A stretch of DNA of 64,000 nucleotides, from positions 4,032-68,031 of the forward strand of contig JANLQJ010000034.1 of the NCBI GenBank assembly GCA_031367715.1. Reading direction: 5' to 3'. Source of the stretch: JANYHF01 sp031367715 (GTDB taxonomy: Bacteria; Pseudomonadota; Alphaproteobacteria; Rhizobiales; Hyphomicrobiaceae). The notes under the pieces are model-generated. The model searched no databases, was not told where the DNA came from, and saw only the letters and a list, made by a program, of their open reading frames with translations. Shown here in pieces: positions 25,728-33,878 of this stretch. The position numbers were made by a program, and so were the translations under genes. Numbering within the stretch: position 1 is the stretch's first letter; each line of letters opens with the position of its first letter.

Positions 25728-25865
25728 ATGTCCCAGGTACCAAAATCTCAACGCGGACGCCGCCCGCTGGTGGCGGATTCGTTTCTGACCATTGTCGTCA
25801 TCGCGCTTCTCGCACAATCTGCGGTGGGAGTGTCGATCTGGCTGTTCTATCTGACAACTTTATAA
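25728..25865 (+). CDS. 45-residue single-pass membrane protein, stress-regulated
   Basis: A short frame, too small for usual annotation thresholds: a basic N-terminus (SQVPKSQRGRRPLVAD) followed by one hydrophobic segment (SFLTIVVIALLAQSAVGVSIWLFYL) and a stop. The positive-inside rule places the N-terminus in the cytoplasm. No strong ribosome-binding site was seen before ATG 25728, which lowers confidence. An exact EcfG promoter is correctly placed 38 bases upstream, and the composition is that of a real membrane peptide. I know of no assigned function. Confidence 0.55.
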   Translation: MSQVPKSQRGRRPLVADSFLTIVVIALLAQSAVGVSIWLFYLTTL

Positions 25866-25907
25866 CGGTTACTCATTGATCCTGATGGTTTTTTTTGTTG
25901 CTCTTCC

Positions 25908-25932
25908 GGAACTCTTGTCCGGCACGGGCGTT
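25908..25932 (+). promoter_or_regulatory. EcfG-type promoter of the gene at 26002
   Basis: GGAAC, 16 bases, CGTT, an exact match, 69 bases before the ATG at 26002. The transcript probably includes the next gene at 26475. Confidence 0.75.
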
Positions 25933-26001
25933 ACCTCGGCAACACTTGCGCGGTTACGGCGATGCATCAACCGCAACCCACCGCTAGCAAAGGAGTATGC
26001 C

Positions 26002-26451
26002 ATGAAGCGCATTTTGGCCCTCGCCTGCATCGTTACTGCCGTGGCGGCCTCTCCTGCAATGGCAATCACTGACGATGAGTGCGCTGCTGCCTGGGCGCGC
26101 GCCGACGTCAACAAGGATGGCGTGGTCACGGTCGCGGAAGACAGCCAATACTTTGTGGCACTTCGGCTTGCGGGCAAGCCCATCGACGAAGGCAAACTGA
26201 GCTACGCCCGTTATCTAAGGAACTGCCAGACCGGCGTTTTAACCACAGCAGCTCCAGATGCTGTCGCCCCATTTGCCGGCGCCAACAGCTTCACTGAAAG
26301 CCAGGCCAGGGATCGGGCGGTTGCCGATGGCCTCACCAACGTGTCGTCGCTCCAAAAGGACGACAACGGTGTTTGGCGCGGCACCGCGACCAAAGGGTCG
26401 ATCACCACAAGAGTTGCCGTCGACTACCAGGGTAACGTCGTCTTGCAATAG
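26002..26451 (+). CDS. Secreted EF-hand/PepSY-like protein
   Basis: A 149-residue periplasmic protein with a signal peptide ending PAMA. Residues 35-50 contain an EF-hand-like loop (ADVNKDGVVTVAED) that could bind calcium. The C-terminal 50 residues (FTESQARDRAVADGLTNVSSLQKDDNGVWRGTATKG) have the PepSY-like pattern seen in small secreted Rhizobiales proteins, ending in a beta strand (TRVAVDYQGNVVL). ATG 26002 follows AAAGGAG. The exact EcfG promoter upstream makes it a predicted member of the general stress regulon. Its role is unknown. Confidence 0.8.
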   Translation: MKRILALACIVTAVAASPAMAITDDECAAAWARADVNKDGVVTVAEDSQYFVALRLAGKPIDEGKLSYARYLRNCQTGVLTTAAPDAVAPFAGANSFTESQARDRAVADGLTNVSSLQKDDNGVWRGTATKGSITTRVAVDYQGNVVLQ

Positions 26452-26474
26452 TCCAGCATTGAAGGAGAACGACC

Positions 26475-27050
26475 ATGCAAACCTACAGCAAAGTCTATGA
26501 CAACTTCGCGCAAGCAGAACGCGCCGTTCTGGATCTCCAGGACGCAGGTGTTGCGTCGAACGACATCAGTCTTGTTGCCAACACGGGCGTAAAAGTGGTG
26601 CTGGCCGAAGATGACGATCTGGCGGCATTCGCAACCGGCGCTAGCCTCGGCTCGCTGGCCGGTGGTGGCGTGGGTCTCCTGACCGGTCTTGGCCTGATGG
26701 CAATCCCCGGGGTTGGTCCGGTGGTTGCAGCTGGCTGGCTAGCCAGCACTGCTGTCGGCGCAATTGCTGGGTCAGCGACGGGCGGACTGATCGGCGCCCT
26801 GGTCGGCACCGGGCTGCACGAAAATGACGCTTACCTTTACACCGAAGCTGTGCGTCGGGGCGGTAGCCTCGTGACCGTGCAAACGTCACTCGCGCCTGAA
26901 CGGATCGAAGCCATCCTCAATCGCCACGGGCCAATCAATCCATGGGCGAGCCGTCAGGACTATGAGACCGCGGGTTGGAAGCAGTCCGATGCAAGTTTGC
27001 CTACCTATCAGCCCGAGCGCACAACACCCGAGCAAAGCCAACGCCTGTAA
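26475..27050 (+). CDS. General stress protein with Gly-rich membrane segment
   Basis: A 191-residue protein in three parts. The N-terminal domain resembles general-stress-protein-17M/YflT modules (SKVYDNFAQAERAVLDLQDAGVASNDISLVANT). A glycine/alanine-rich hydrophobic hairpin follows (SLAGGGVGLLTGLGLMAIPGVGPVVAAGWLASTAVGAIAGSATGGLIGALVG). A second half-domain (GLHENDAYLYTEAVRRGGSLVTVQT) and a polar tail end the protein. It probably associates with the inner membrane. The start follows GAAGGAGAACGACC. It lies 23 bases after the preceding gene and is probably transcribed from the same EcfG promoter. Confidence 0.82.
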   Translation: MQTYSKVYDNFAQAERAVLDLQDAGVASNDISLVANTGVKVVLAEDDDLAAFATGASLGSLAGGGVGLLTGLGLMAIPGVGPVVAAGWLASTAVGAIAGSATGGLIGALVGTGLHENDAYLYTEAVRRGGSLVTVQTSLAPERIEAILNRHGPINPWASRQDYETAGWKQSDASLPTYQPERTTPEQSQRL

Positions 27051-27192
27051 TTCGAGTTCGCCTGCGTCACGACCGCACCGCCTCCGGCCGCCTGACTTGC
27101 GGCCGGATTAGCCTTGCCGGCCATTCACAACAGCTGCAACTTCAACAATCATGCGCGATCAGAATATCGATGCCCTGTCCCACTCTTCTTGC

Positions 27193-27217
27193 GGAACCAA
27201 ATCGAAACTGAGGCGTT
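27193..27217 (+). promoter_or_regulatory. EcfG-type promoter of csbD
   Basis: GGAAC, 16 bases, CGTT, an exact match, 80 bases before the csbD start. Confidence 0.75.
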
Positions 27218-27297
27218 ATCGCTGTGAGCCCGGCAGCGCCAGTGCTCAGCCGTTACACTCACCCGCGAAACATCGCGAGCCATGAAGGAGATATCTC

Positions 27298-27507
27298 ATG
27301 AACTGGGATCAGATCGCAGGCAATTGGAAGCAGATGGAAGGTAAGGTCAAGGAGAAATGGGGTAAGCTGACGGATGACGACATCAGCGTCGCCGCCGGCA
27401 AGCGCGAGCAACTCGTCGGCACCGTCCAGAAGCGCTACGGCATCGCCAAGGACGCTGCGGAAAAGCAGATCGACGAGTGGGCCCAGAGCACCAAGGACGC
27501 CCTGTAG
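27298..27507 (+). CDS. CsbD family stress protein
   Basis: A 69-residue soluble helical protein: MNWDQIAGNWKQMEGKVKEKWGKLTDDD followed by GKREQLVGTVQKRYG and a terminal amphipathic helix. This is the CsbD family, strongly induced in general stress responses from Bacillus (sigma B) to alphaproteobacteria (EcfG), with unknown biochemical function. ATG 27298 follows GAAGGAGATAT. It has an exact EcfG promoter. A hairpin at about 27530-27560 (CTCCA...GTCCG / CGGAC...TGGAG) without a T-tract separates it from the next small gene. Confidence 0.93.
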   Translation: MNWDQIAGNWKQMEGKVKEKWGKLTDDDISVAAGKREQLVGTVQKRYGIAKDAAEKQIDEWAQSTKDAL

Positions 27508-27582
27508 TCTTATCACCTCTGCACAAAATGCGCTCCATGGTCCGGTCCCTTCGGACTGTGGAGCCTCGCAGTTGAGGGTGCC

Positions 27583-27741
27583 ATGACGATTTCGACGATC
27601 CTCTTGATCATTCTTGTATTGGCACTGCTCGGTGCGCTCCCATCCTGGCCGCACAGCCGCGGTTGGGGTTACCGCCCGTCGGGTGTCCTCGGCACCATTG
27701 TGATCGTCCTCCTGATCCTTGTCCTGTTGGGACGGATTTAG
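27583..27741 (+). CDS. DUF3309 small membrane protein
   Basis: A 52-residue protein: hydrophobic segment (TISTILLIILVLALLGALPSW), a short loop with the conserved WPHSRGWGYRPSG pattern, then a second hydrophobic segment (VLGTIVIVLLILVLLGRI). This is the DUF3309 pattern, a two-helix inner-membrane peptide of unknown function widespread in Proteobacteria. ATG 27583 follows TTGAGGGTG. It lies 75 bases after csbD and may share its EcfG promoter by read-through. Confidence 0.82.
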   Translation: MTISTILLIILVLALLGALPSWPHSRGWGYRPSGVLGTIVIVLLILVLLGRI

Positions 27742-27761
27742 CCGCAGCGACTGCGCTCAAT

Positions 27762-28013
27762 TAAAAACAGCCGTCGAAAGATTTGACCACTTACTCTCAT
27801 TCAGACTTGCAAATAGTGTCGGTCGGGGTTCACGGCGTGCAGCGCAAGCTGGGCGCACCCACGTGCAATGTGCGTGCGTTGACAGGGTTGCTGCAAGCCG
27901 CCCCTACACCATGAGGCCTTTTCGTCCTAGCGCCAAGTCAGTCAGAAAAAACCGCCGCGACCCTCGAGCTTGCGTCCGGCAACAGGTCAAAAGAAACTTT
28001 GGGCGGTATAAAC
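27762..28013. repeat. TAATACCAGCC-ended inverted-repeat element, copy B (diverged)
   Basis: The left end TAAAAACAGCCGTCG, then AAAGATTTGACC, matches the left end of copy A with substitutions. The right end read in reverse gives TTTATACCGCCCAAAG, then TTTCTTTTGACC. Copies A and B share the outer sequence GGTATAAACCCA at this end. The inside differs from the other copies. It fills most of the gap between the DUF3309 gene and dps and ends 56 bases before the dps start, so it may carry or displace the dps promoter. Confidence 0.5.
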
Positions 28014-28068
28014 CCAGCTAACTGACGCAACCTAACTGAGCCTTGAAACACCAGGTGGAGAGTTCACT

Positions 28069-28593
28069 ATGCAGCCGACACACAACACGCTTGCCGAAGC
28101 CATTCGGGCACAATCAATTGAACTGCTGAACAAGCATCTGGCCGCGGCTATTGATCTGCATGCACAGGTCAAGCAGGCGCATTGGAATGTGCGCGGACCT
28201 GGCTTCATTGCCATTCACGAGTTGTTCGACAAGGTCTCCGAGGCTGTCGAGGACTTCTCCGATCAGCTGGCCGAGCGCGCCGGCGGGCTCGGCGGCACGG
28301 CGCACGGCACGGTTCAGGTGGCAGCGGAACGCTCTTTCCTCATTCCCTACCCGCATGGCATCGCCGACGAGAAACAACACGTCTTTGCCGTCGCCGGCAG
28401 CCTCGCCGCTTTTGGCCAATCGGCCCGCGAAGCTATTGGCCAAGCGACGAAATTCGGTGATGTCGACACGGCAGATCTGTTCACGGAAGTATCGCGCGGC
28501 ATCGATCAGCAGCTATGGTTCGTAGAATCGCATCTGGCACCCAGGAGTGACGAGACGGCTGTCGCTGCCAAGCCCGTCACCAAGCCGCGCTAA
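28069..28593 (+). CDS. dps: DNA starvation/stationary-phase protection protein Dps
   Basis: A 174-residue ferritin-like mini-cage protein that oxidises and stores iron and shields DNA. The ferroxidase helix is visible: KQAHWNVRGPGFIAIHELFD, then VSEAVEDFSDQLAERA, with the family histidine, aspartate and glutamate. The C-terminal tail is lysine/alanine-rich (VAAKPVTKPR). ATG 28069 follows GGTGGAGAG. It belongs functionally to the stress island, although I saw no EcfG promoter directly upstream; the repeat element there may have replaced or moved it. Confidence 0.92.
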   Translation: MQPTHNTLAEAIRAQSIELLNKHLAAAIDLHAQVKQAHWNVRGPGFIAIHELFDKVSEAVEDFSDQLAERAGGLGGTAHGTVQVAAERSFLIPYPHGIADEKQHVFAVAGSLAAFGQSAREAIGQATKFGDVDTADLFTEVSRGIDQQLWFVESHLAPRSDETAVAAKPVTKPR

Positions 28594-28607
28594 CCACGGC
28601 GAGCGGA

Positions 28608-28922
28608 TTGAATGCCAGAGGGCCCATACGATTCGACGTTGAGTACAGACGGCCCAGGCGCCGGCACCCTTGGGCTGCGCCCCTGCATCGCGACCTGGGA
28701 AAACGAAGGCGGAGCGGTTTTTCTGTCCCCCGCTGCGGCTCATCCATTTTCGCACGCAGCGCGAACGAAATCGAAGTGAACTTAGGATCCTTGGATGCCC
28801 CCGACCAACTGATGCCAACCTACGAAAGCTGGATCCTCTGTCGCAAGTCCTGGTTGCCGCCGTTTCCGCTCGCGAGACGATACGAACGAGATCGTGACGC
28901 CACGAGTCGCTTTGAGGAGTAG
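28608..28922 (+). pseudogene. GFA (formaldehyde-activating-enzyme-like) family remnant
   Basis: The last 70 or so codons read as the C-terminal half of GFA/CENP-V-type zinc proteins: FSVPRCGSSIFARSANEIEV, LGSLDAPDQL, PTYESW, then WLPPFPLARRYERDRDA. The N-terminal zinc-binding part (the CxCGxC and HCxxC motifs) is missing or scrambled, and only one of the expected CPxCG cysteines remains (VPRCGS). I read it as a decayed gene. A complete glutathione-dependent formaldehyde dehydrogenase lies elsewhere in the window (52644), so the pathway itself is not necessarily lost. Confidence 0.6.
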
Positions 28923-28965
28923 GTCACGCGCTCGATCGCGCGCATGAGGCCTGCGGCGGCGACCG

Positions 28966-30075
28966 TTACTTCTTCCCCAGCGTTTTCACCTGATGGATGT
29001 CGAAGCCAAGCTCGGCCACCTGCCACCAGAAATAGCTGTCGTTGCGGAACTGCACCCAGTTGTCGAAGATCTTTTTGTAGGCCGCGTTCTTGGCTGAGGT
29101 CTCGGCGTAGAGTTCGTCGGAGGCCTTGTGCGCGGCCTCCATCAGATCGGCGGGGAACGCCTTGAGCACTGCGCCGGCCTTCAGCAGGCTGCGCAGGGCC
29201 GCCGGATTGCGCTGATCGTAGCGCGCGCACATGATCGAATTGGCCTGATGCGCGGCGGCGACCACGATCACTTTGTAATTGGCCGGCAGGCTCTCCCATT
29301 TGGCGGTGCCGATGAACAGATGCAGCATGGCGCCGCCCTCCCACCAGCCCGGATAGTAGTAGTTCTTGGCCACCTTGTAGAAGCCGAGCTTCTCGTCGTC
29401 ATAGGGGCCGACCCATTCGGCGGCATCGATGGTGCCCTTCTCCAGTGCCGAGTAGATTTCGCCGCCGGGGATCTGCTGGGCCACCACGCCGAGCTTGGCC
29501 ATGACCTGACCGGCATAGCCGCCGATGCGCATCTTCAGGCCCTTCAGATCGGCGACCGACTTGAGCTCGTCGCGGAACCAGCCGCCCATCTGGCAGCCGG
29601 TGTTGCCCATCGGAATGGCGTGGATGTTGTAGGTCTTGTAGAACTCGTTCATCAGGTCGTTGCCGCCCCCTTCGAACATCCAGGCGTTCTGCATGCGGGC
29701 GTTGAGGCCAAACGGAATGGCGGTGCCGAAGGCGAAGGTCGGGTCCTTGCCGACATAGTAGTAGGACGCCGTGTGCGCCATTTCGACCGTGCCATCGGTG
29801 ACGGCGTCGGCGGCCTTGAACGGCGGTGAGATCTCGTTGGCGGGAAACACCTGGATCTGGAATTTGTTGTCGGTCGCCTCCGCGACGATCTTGGAGAACA
29901 CTTCGGCGGCGCCAAAGATGGTGTCGAGCGCCTTGGGAAAGCTCGAGGTGAGGCGCCATTTCAGTTCCGGCCCGGTCTGAGCGATGGCGGGGGAAGCGAC
30001 GGCAACGCCTGCAGCGGCGCCGATGCCACCGGTGGCGCTGGCCTTCAGGAATTTGCGCCGATCGATCTTGGTCAT
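28966..30075 (-). CDS. TRAP transporter solute-binding protein, TakP-like
   Basis: A 369-residue periplasmic binding protein of the DctP family with a Tat-type leader (DRRKFLKASATGG, cleavage near AIAQ). The start LKWRLTSSFPKALDTIFGAAE and segments such as GGEIYSALEKGTIDAAEWVGPYDDEKLGFYKVAKNYYYPGWWEGG match the TakP/mannitol-chloroaromatic subgroup, whose studied member binds 2-oxo acids such as pyruvate. The ligand here is inferred to be an organic acid. The gene is first in the minus-strand reading of the cluster's end: dctQ, dctM, then this gene, separated from dctM by 19 bases. Confidence 0.9.
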   Translation of the reverse strand: MTKIDRRKFLKASATGGIGAAAGVAVASPAIAQTGPELKWRLTSSFPKALDTIFGAAEVFSKIVAEATDNKFQIQVFPANEISPPFKAADAVTDGTVEMAHTASYYYVGKDPTFAFGTAIPFGLNARMQNAWMFEGGGNDLMNEFYKTYNIHAIPMGNTGCQMGGWFRDELKSVADLKGLKMRIGGYAGQVMAKLGVVAQQIPGGEIYSALEKGTIDAAEWVGPYDDEKLGFYKVAKNYYYPGWWEGGAMLHLFIGTAKWESLPANYKVIVVAAAHQANSIMCARYDQRNPAALRSLLKAGAVLKAFPADLMEAAHKASDELYAETSAKNAAYKKIFDNWVQFRNDSYFWWQVAELGFDIHQVKTLGKK

Positions 30076-30094
30076 GAGGTTTCCTCCCTAAGCT

Positions 30095-32017
30095 TTAGTT
30101 CAATTTCAGTTCCGGAACTTCAATGTCGGGAACCTGGATGTTCAATTCGATTGGCGTCTCGGGCACCACGGCCTTCTTGTCCGGCAGGACCAGCCCCGGA
30201 AAGGCGATGATCAGCCCAACCATGATCAGCTGGATGATGACATAGGGCACCGCCCCCCAATAGATCTGCCCGCTGGTCACCGGCTCGGTCAGCTTGCCCG
30301 TGACATCGTCGCGATACGCATGGGTCGGCGCAACCGAGCGCAGGTAGAACAACGCAAAGCCGAAGGGCGGGTGCATGAACGAGGTCTGCATGTTGACGCC
30401 AAGCAGCACGCCAAGCCAGACGAGGTCAATACCCAACGCCTGCGCCGGCAGCACCAGCAGCGGCACCACGATGAACGCCAACTCGAAGAAGTCGAGAAAG
30501 AACGCCAGGAAGAAGATCAGCGCGTTGATGACGATGAGGAAGCCGATCTGGCCGCCGGGCAGGCCGGTGAGCAAGTGCTCGACCCAGATATGGCCGTTGA
30601 CGCCGTAGAAGGTGAGCGAGAACACGCGTGCGCCGATCAGGATGAACAGCACGAAGGAGGCCAGCCGCGCCGTTGATTCGGCTGCCTGCCGCACCAGATT
30701 GAAATTGAGCTTGCGGTTGATCAGCGCCAGGAATAGCGCCCCGACCGCGCCCATCGCCCCGCCATCGGTCGGCGTGGCAATGCCGCGAAAGATGGTGCCA
30801 AGCACCAGGAAAATCAGAATCAGCGGCGGCAACAGATCGGAGACGACGCGCATCATGGCAGTGGCGATGGCCGGGCGCGGTGATCGCCAAAGCGTGCTAC
30901 CGGCGCAGGCTGTGGCGAGCGCCGCGGCGGCGTGAACGAGTGGCGCAATCAGCAGCGCATAGAGGATCGCGATCAAACCGCCGAAGGCCGAATGTCCGGC
31001 AAAGTCGAGCCCGGCGATGGCCGAGGCCGCGACCGCCAGCGACTGGAAAACCAACCAGGCGCTAGCAGCCATGAGGAGAACACCGAGAGCCTGGGCGAGC
31101 GGTCTTGGCCCGTAGCGGCAGACCAGGAAAAAGCCGTAATAGATCGCCACCAGCGCGCCGAACTTGAGCGCTGTGCTCCAAAGCAGGCTGTCTCCCGCCA
31201 GTCCAAAGACCGGCGACAGGAACGGCACCACAACGTCATAGATGGCAAACCCGATCGCGGGCACGAACAGGATCACCATGGCCCAGACCATCAGCAGGAT
31301 CGGCATGGCGACCGCGCGCATGACGCTTGGGTAATCGGCGCCCGCGCCGAAACTGCGCGCTGCGGGCGGCAGTGCCGGCGCGGACGCGGGGCGCACAATC
31401 GTCATGCCAAACACGAAGAGCGCGTAGAACGCGGCCAGCAGCACGCCCGGCACCACTGCGCCGAGATACATGTCGCCGACCGGCTTGCCGAGTTGCTCGG
31501 CCATGATGATCAGGACAAGGCTGGGCGGGATGATCTGCGCCAGCGTGCCCGAGGCGGCGATGGTGCCCGAGGCCAGGCGCCGGTCGTAGCCGTAGCGCAG
31601 CATGATCGGCAGCGAGATCAGCCCCATGGCGATCACCGAGGCGGCGACCACGCCGGTGGTGGCGGCCAGCAACGCCCCGACAAACACCACGGCATAGGCG
31701 AGGCCGCCGCGTACCGAGCCGAACAGTCGCCCGACCGTGTCGAGCAGCTTTTCCGCCATGCCGCTGCGTTCCAGGATCAAACCCATGAAAGTGAAGAACG
31801 GCACCGCCAGCAGCGTTTCGTTGGCCATGGTGCCGAACACGCGTTGCGGCAACGCCTGCAGGAAATTCGGCTCGAACAGGCCGAGCGCAATGCCGATGAC
31901 GGCGTAGAACAGGCCCAGCGCCGCCAGCGAAAAACTGACCGGGTAACCGAGCAACAGGAACAGCACGAGGCTAACGAACATGATCGGCGCCATGTTCGTG
32001 ATCAGGAATGCGATCAT
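30095..32017 (-). CDS. TRAP transporter large permease (DctM), extended form
   Basis: A 640-residue integral membrane protein with DctM-type segments at both ends (MFVSLVLFLLLGYPVSFSLAALGLFYAV and TFMGLILERSGMAEKLLDTVGRLFGS; the C-terminal half has GVNMQTSFMHPPFGFALFYLRS). Ordinary DctM proteins have about 430 residues; here roughly 200 extra, mostly hydrophobic residues occupy the middle. Such long forms are known in the mannitol/chloroaromatic TRAP subgroup and go with TakP-like binding proteins. It is driven by the sodium or proton gradient. Its start overlaps the dctQ stop by four bases. Confidence 0.9.
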   Translation of the reverse strand: MIAFLITNMAPIMFVSLVLFLLLGYPVSFSLAALGLFYAVIGIALGLFEPNFLQALPQRVFGTMANETLLAVPFFTFMGLILERSGMAEKLLDTVGRLFGSVRGGLAYAVVFVGALLAATTGVVAASVIAMGLISLPIMLRYGYDRRLASGTIAASGTLAQIIPPSLVLIIMAEQLGKPVGDMYLGAVVPGVLLAAFYALFVFGMTIVRPASAPALPPAARSFGAGADYPSVMRAVAMPILLMVWAMVILFVPAIGFAIYDVVVPFLSPVFGLAGDSLLWSTALKFGALVAIYYGFFLVCRYGPRPLAQALGVLLMAASAWLVFQSLAVAASAIAGLDFAGHSAFGGLIAILYALLIAPLVHAAAALATACAGSTLWRSPRPAIATAMMRVVSDLLPPLILIFLVLGTIFRGIATPTDGGAMGAVGALFLALINRKLNFNLVRQAAESTARLASFVLFILIGARVFSLTFYGVNGHIWVEHLLTGLPGGQIGFLIVINALIFFLAFFLDFFELAFIVVPLLVLPAQALGIDLVWLGVLLGVNMQTSFMHPPFGFALFYLRSVAPTHAYRDDVTGKLTEPVTSGQIYWGAVPYVIIQLIMVGLIIAFPGLVLPDKKAVVPETPIELNIQVPDIEVPELKLN

Positions 32018-32706
32018 GCCCTGGCCCCGGACATCGGATCTTTGGCCGCGTCCGGCGTGGACTCGGGCCCGTGCCCGCCGGCACCCGATGGCTCAGGCAA
32101 CAGGCCGCGCATGACGGCGATATGCTTGATGATTTCGGAGACACCCTGCACCGCCAGCATGATGAAGCCGGCAACGATGAAGGCGTAGGCCGGCCACAGC
32201 ACCAACCCGCCAGAACTGTTGGAATATTCCCAGCGCGTCGGTCCACCAGCCAGCATCGCGGCGGTATCGCCAACGATGCGCTCGACCACCAGGATGAACT
32301 GGCCAAAGAAGTGGGGCACGCTGTTCCATTCAGCGCCGTTGACGACCGAGCGGCCGAGCACCGCCCAACTCAGGACAATCATCAATAGGGTAAATGGCAT
32401 CAGGAACAGCAAGTGGCCGCCGAGTTCCAGCCAGTGGCGCGTCTGCCGCGGCATGCGTGCAAACAACAGATCGATGCGGATATGTTCGCGCCGCTGCAAG
32501 GTCCAGGCCGAACACAGCATGAAAGTGGCGCCGAACAGGTACCACTGCACTTCCAGCCAGGCGTTCGAGCTCGAATCGAACAGCTTACGGATGATGGCAT
32601 TGGCGGCGCTTATGACAATCGAGGCGACAATCAGCCACGAGGCCCAGCGCCCGATCGTTGAATTGACGCGATCAATGGTGCGCGCAATCGCGAGCAAGCG
32701 CTGCAT
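32014..32706 (-). CDS. TRAP transporter small permease (DctQ)
   Basis: A 230-residue membrane protein with four helices and the DctQ pattern: NSTIGRWASWLIVASIVISAANAIIRK, the conserved NAWLEVQWYLFGATFMLCSAWTLQRREHIRIDLLF, and two C-terminal helices ending GVSEIIKHIAVMRG. It pairs with the large permease to form the TRAP membrane unit. It is translated first in the operon dctQ-dctM-binding protein and overlaps dctM. The tail after residue 205 is polar and probably cytoplasmic. Confidence 0.9.
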   Translation of the reverse strand: MQRLLAIARTIDRVNSTIGRWASWLIVASIVISAANAIIRKLFDSSSNAWLEVQWYLFGATFMLCSAWTLQRREHIRIDLLFARMPRQTRHWLELGGHLLFLMPFTLLMIVLSWAVLGRSVVNGAEWNSVPHFFGQFILVVERIVGDTAAMLAGGPTRWEYSNSSGGLVLWPAYAFIVAGFIMLAVQGVSEIIKHIAVMRGLLPEPSGAGGHGPESTPDAAKDPMSGARA

Positions 32707-32765
32707 GGACTGTGTTCCCTCGTTTTGCAGCGTCGCCCGGACCGGGTCTGACCAGTTGCTGCGGA

Positions 32766-33791
32766 CTACGCCTTCAGTAGCCGCGCCACGTCACGCGCGA
32801 AATAGGTCAGCACGCCCGCCGCGCCGGCGCGCTTGAAGGCCAGTAGGCTCTCCAGCATCACCTTGTCGCGGTCCAGCCAACCGTTCGCCGCCGCCGCGCT
32901 CAGCATGGCGTATTCGCCCGACACCTGATAGGCGAAGGTTGGCACCCGGAAGGTTTCATGCACGCGCCGCACAATGTCGAGATAGGGCATGCCCGGCTTC
33001 ACCATAACCATGTCGGCGCCCTCGGCCAGATCCAGGCCGACCTCCCGGATGGCCTCGTCGCCATTGCCGGGGTCCATCTGATAGCTGCGCTTGTCGCCCT
33101 TCAGTGCCGCCTTGGAGCCGAGGGCATCGCGGAAGGGGCCGTAGAAGGCCGAGGCGTATTTCGCCGCATAGGCCATGATCTGCGCGTTATGGTCGCCCTT
33201 GGCCTCCAGCGCCGACCGGATGGCGCCGATCCGGCCGTCCATCATGTCGGAGGGGGCAAGGATATCGCAGCCGGCCTCGCGCTGGACCAAGGCTTGGCGC
33301 ACCAGCACCGCGACGCTGGCATCGTTGACGATGGCGTGCCCGTCCATCAGGCCGTCATGACCGTGCGATGTATAGGGATCGAGCGCCACGTCGCAGAGCA
33401 CGCCAAGCTCGGGAACAGCTTTCTTGATCGCTCGCACGGCCCGGCAGACGAGGTTGTCCGGGTTCAGCGCCTCGCGGCCGTCTTCGCTCTTGAGCGCGCT
33501 GTCGGTGGCGGGAAACAGCGCCAACACCGGAATGCCCAAGGACCGCGCCTCCTGGGCTGCCAGCACGGCTTGATCGACGCTGAGACGCTCGACGCCTGGC
33601 ATCGAGGGCACCGGCACGCGCATATCCTTGCCATCGACGAGGAACAGCGGCCAGATCAGATCATCGACCGTCAGATTGTTCTCTCGCACCAGCCGGCGTG
33701 ACCACTGGCTTGAGCGGTTGCGGCGCGGACGTGTGGCGGGGAAGCCGGCGGCGATTGCGGTCGGGCGGGGCGAGCGAGCGGGCGTATCCAT
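32766..33791 (-). CDS. hemB: Delta-aminolevulinic acid dehydratase (porphobilinogen synthase)
   Basis: Condenses two 5-aminolevulinate molecules to porphobilinogen in haem, cobalamin and chlorophyll biosynthesis. The 341-residue product is of family length. Schiff-base lysines are visible in YAAKYASAFYGPFRDA and MVMVKPGMPYLD. The metal-site loop reads DVALDPYTSHGHDG: aspartates and alanine replace the cysteines of zinc-type enzymes, so this is the magnesium-type found in Rhizobiales and other alphaproteobacteria. The N-terminal 20 residues are basic and proline-rich and may be partly unstructured. Neighbouring genes are unrelated. Confidence 0.97.
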   Translation of the reverse strand: MDTPARSPRPTAIAAGFPATRPRRNRSSQWSRRLVRENNLTVDDLIWPLFLVDGKDMRVPVPSMPGVERLSVDQAVLAAQEARSLGIPVLALFPATDSALKSEDGREALNPDNLVCRAVRAIKKAVPELGVLCDVALDPYTSHGHDGLMDGHAIVNDASVAVLVRQALVQREAGCDILAPSDMMDGRIGAIRSALEAKGDHNAQIMAYAAKYASAFYGPFRDALGSKAALKGDKRSYQMDPGNGDEAIREVGLDLAEGADMVMVKPGMPYLDIVRRVHETFRVPTFAYQVSGEYAMLSAAAANGWLDRDKVMLESLLAFKRAGAAGVLTYFARDVARLLKA

Positions 33792-33878
33792 CCCGGGGTC
33801 CTTTCGGAGCGTGCGGCAAGCGTCAAGCCTACAGCGCTAGCACCGCACGGCCGCCCCGTGAACCCCCGGCGGCTGCAA

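Noticed and set aside
23000..27300. The stress region as a CRISPR array or prophage
   Set aside because: No regularly spaced direct repeats, integrase, or phage structural genes are present; the repeated GGAAC motifs are promoters at irregular spacing.
30932..32188. A 418-residue open frame on the plus strand opposite the TRAP permease
   Set aside because: Its composition (H, Q, R, D, G repeats) is the mirror of a GC-rich hydrophobic gene on the other strand. The minus-strand frame has clear DctM features, so this is a shadow.
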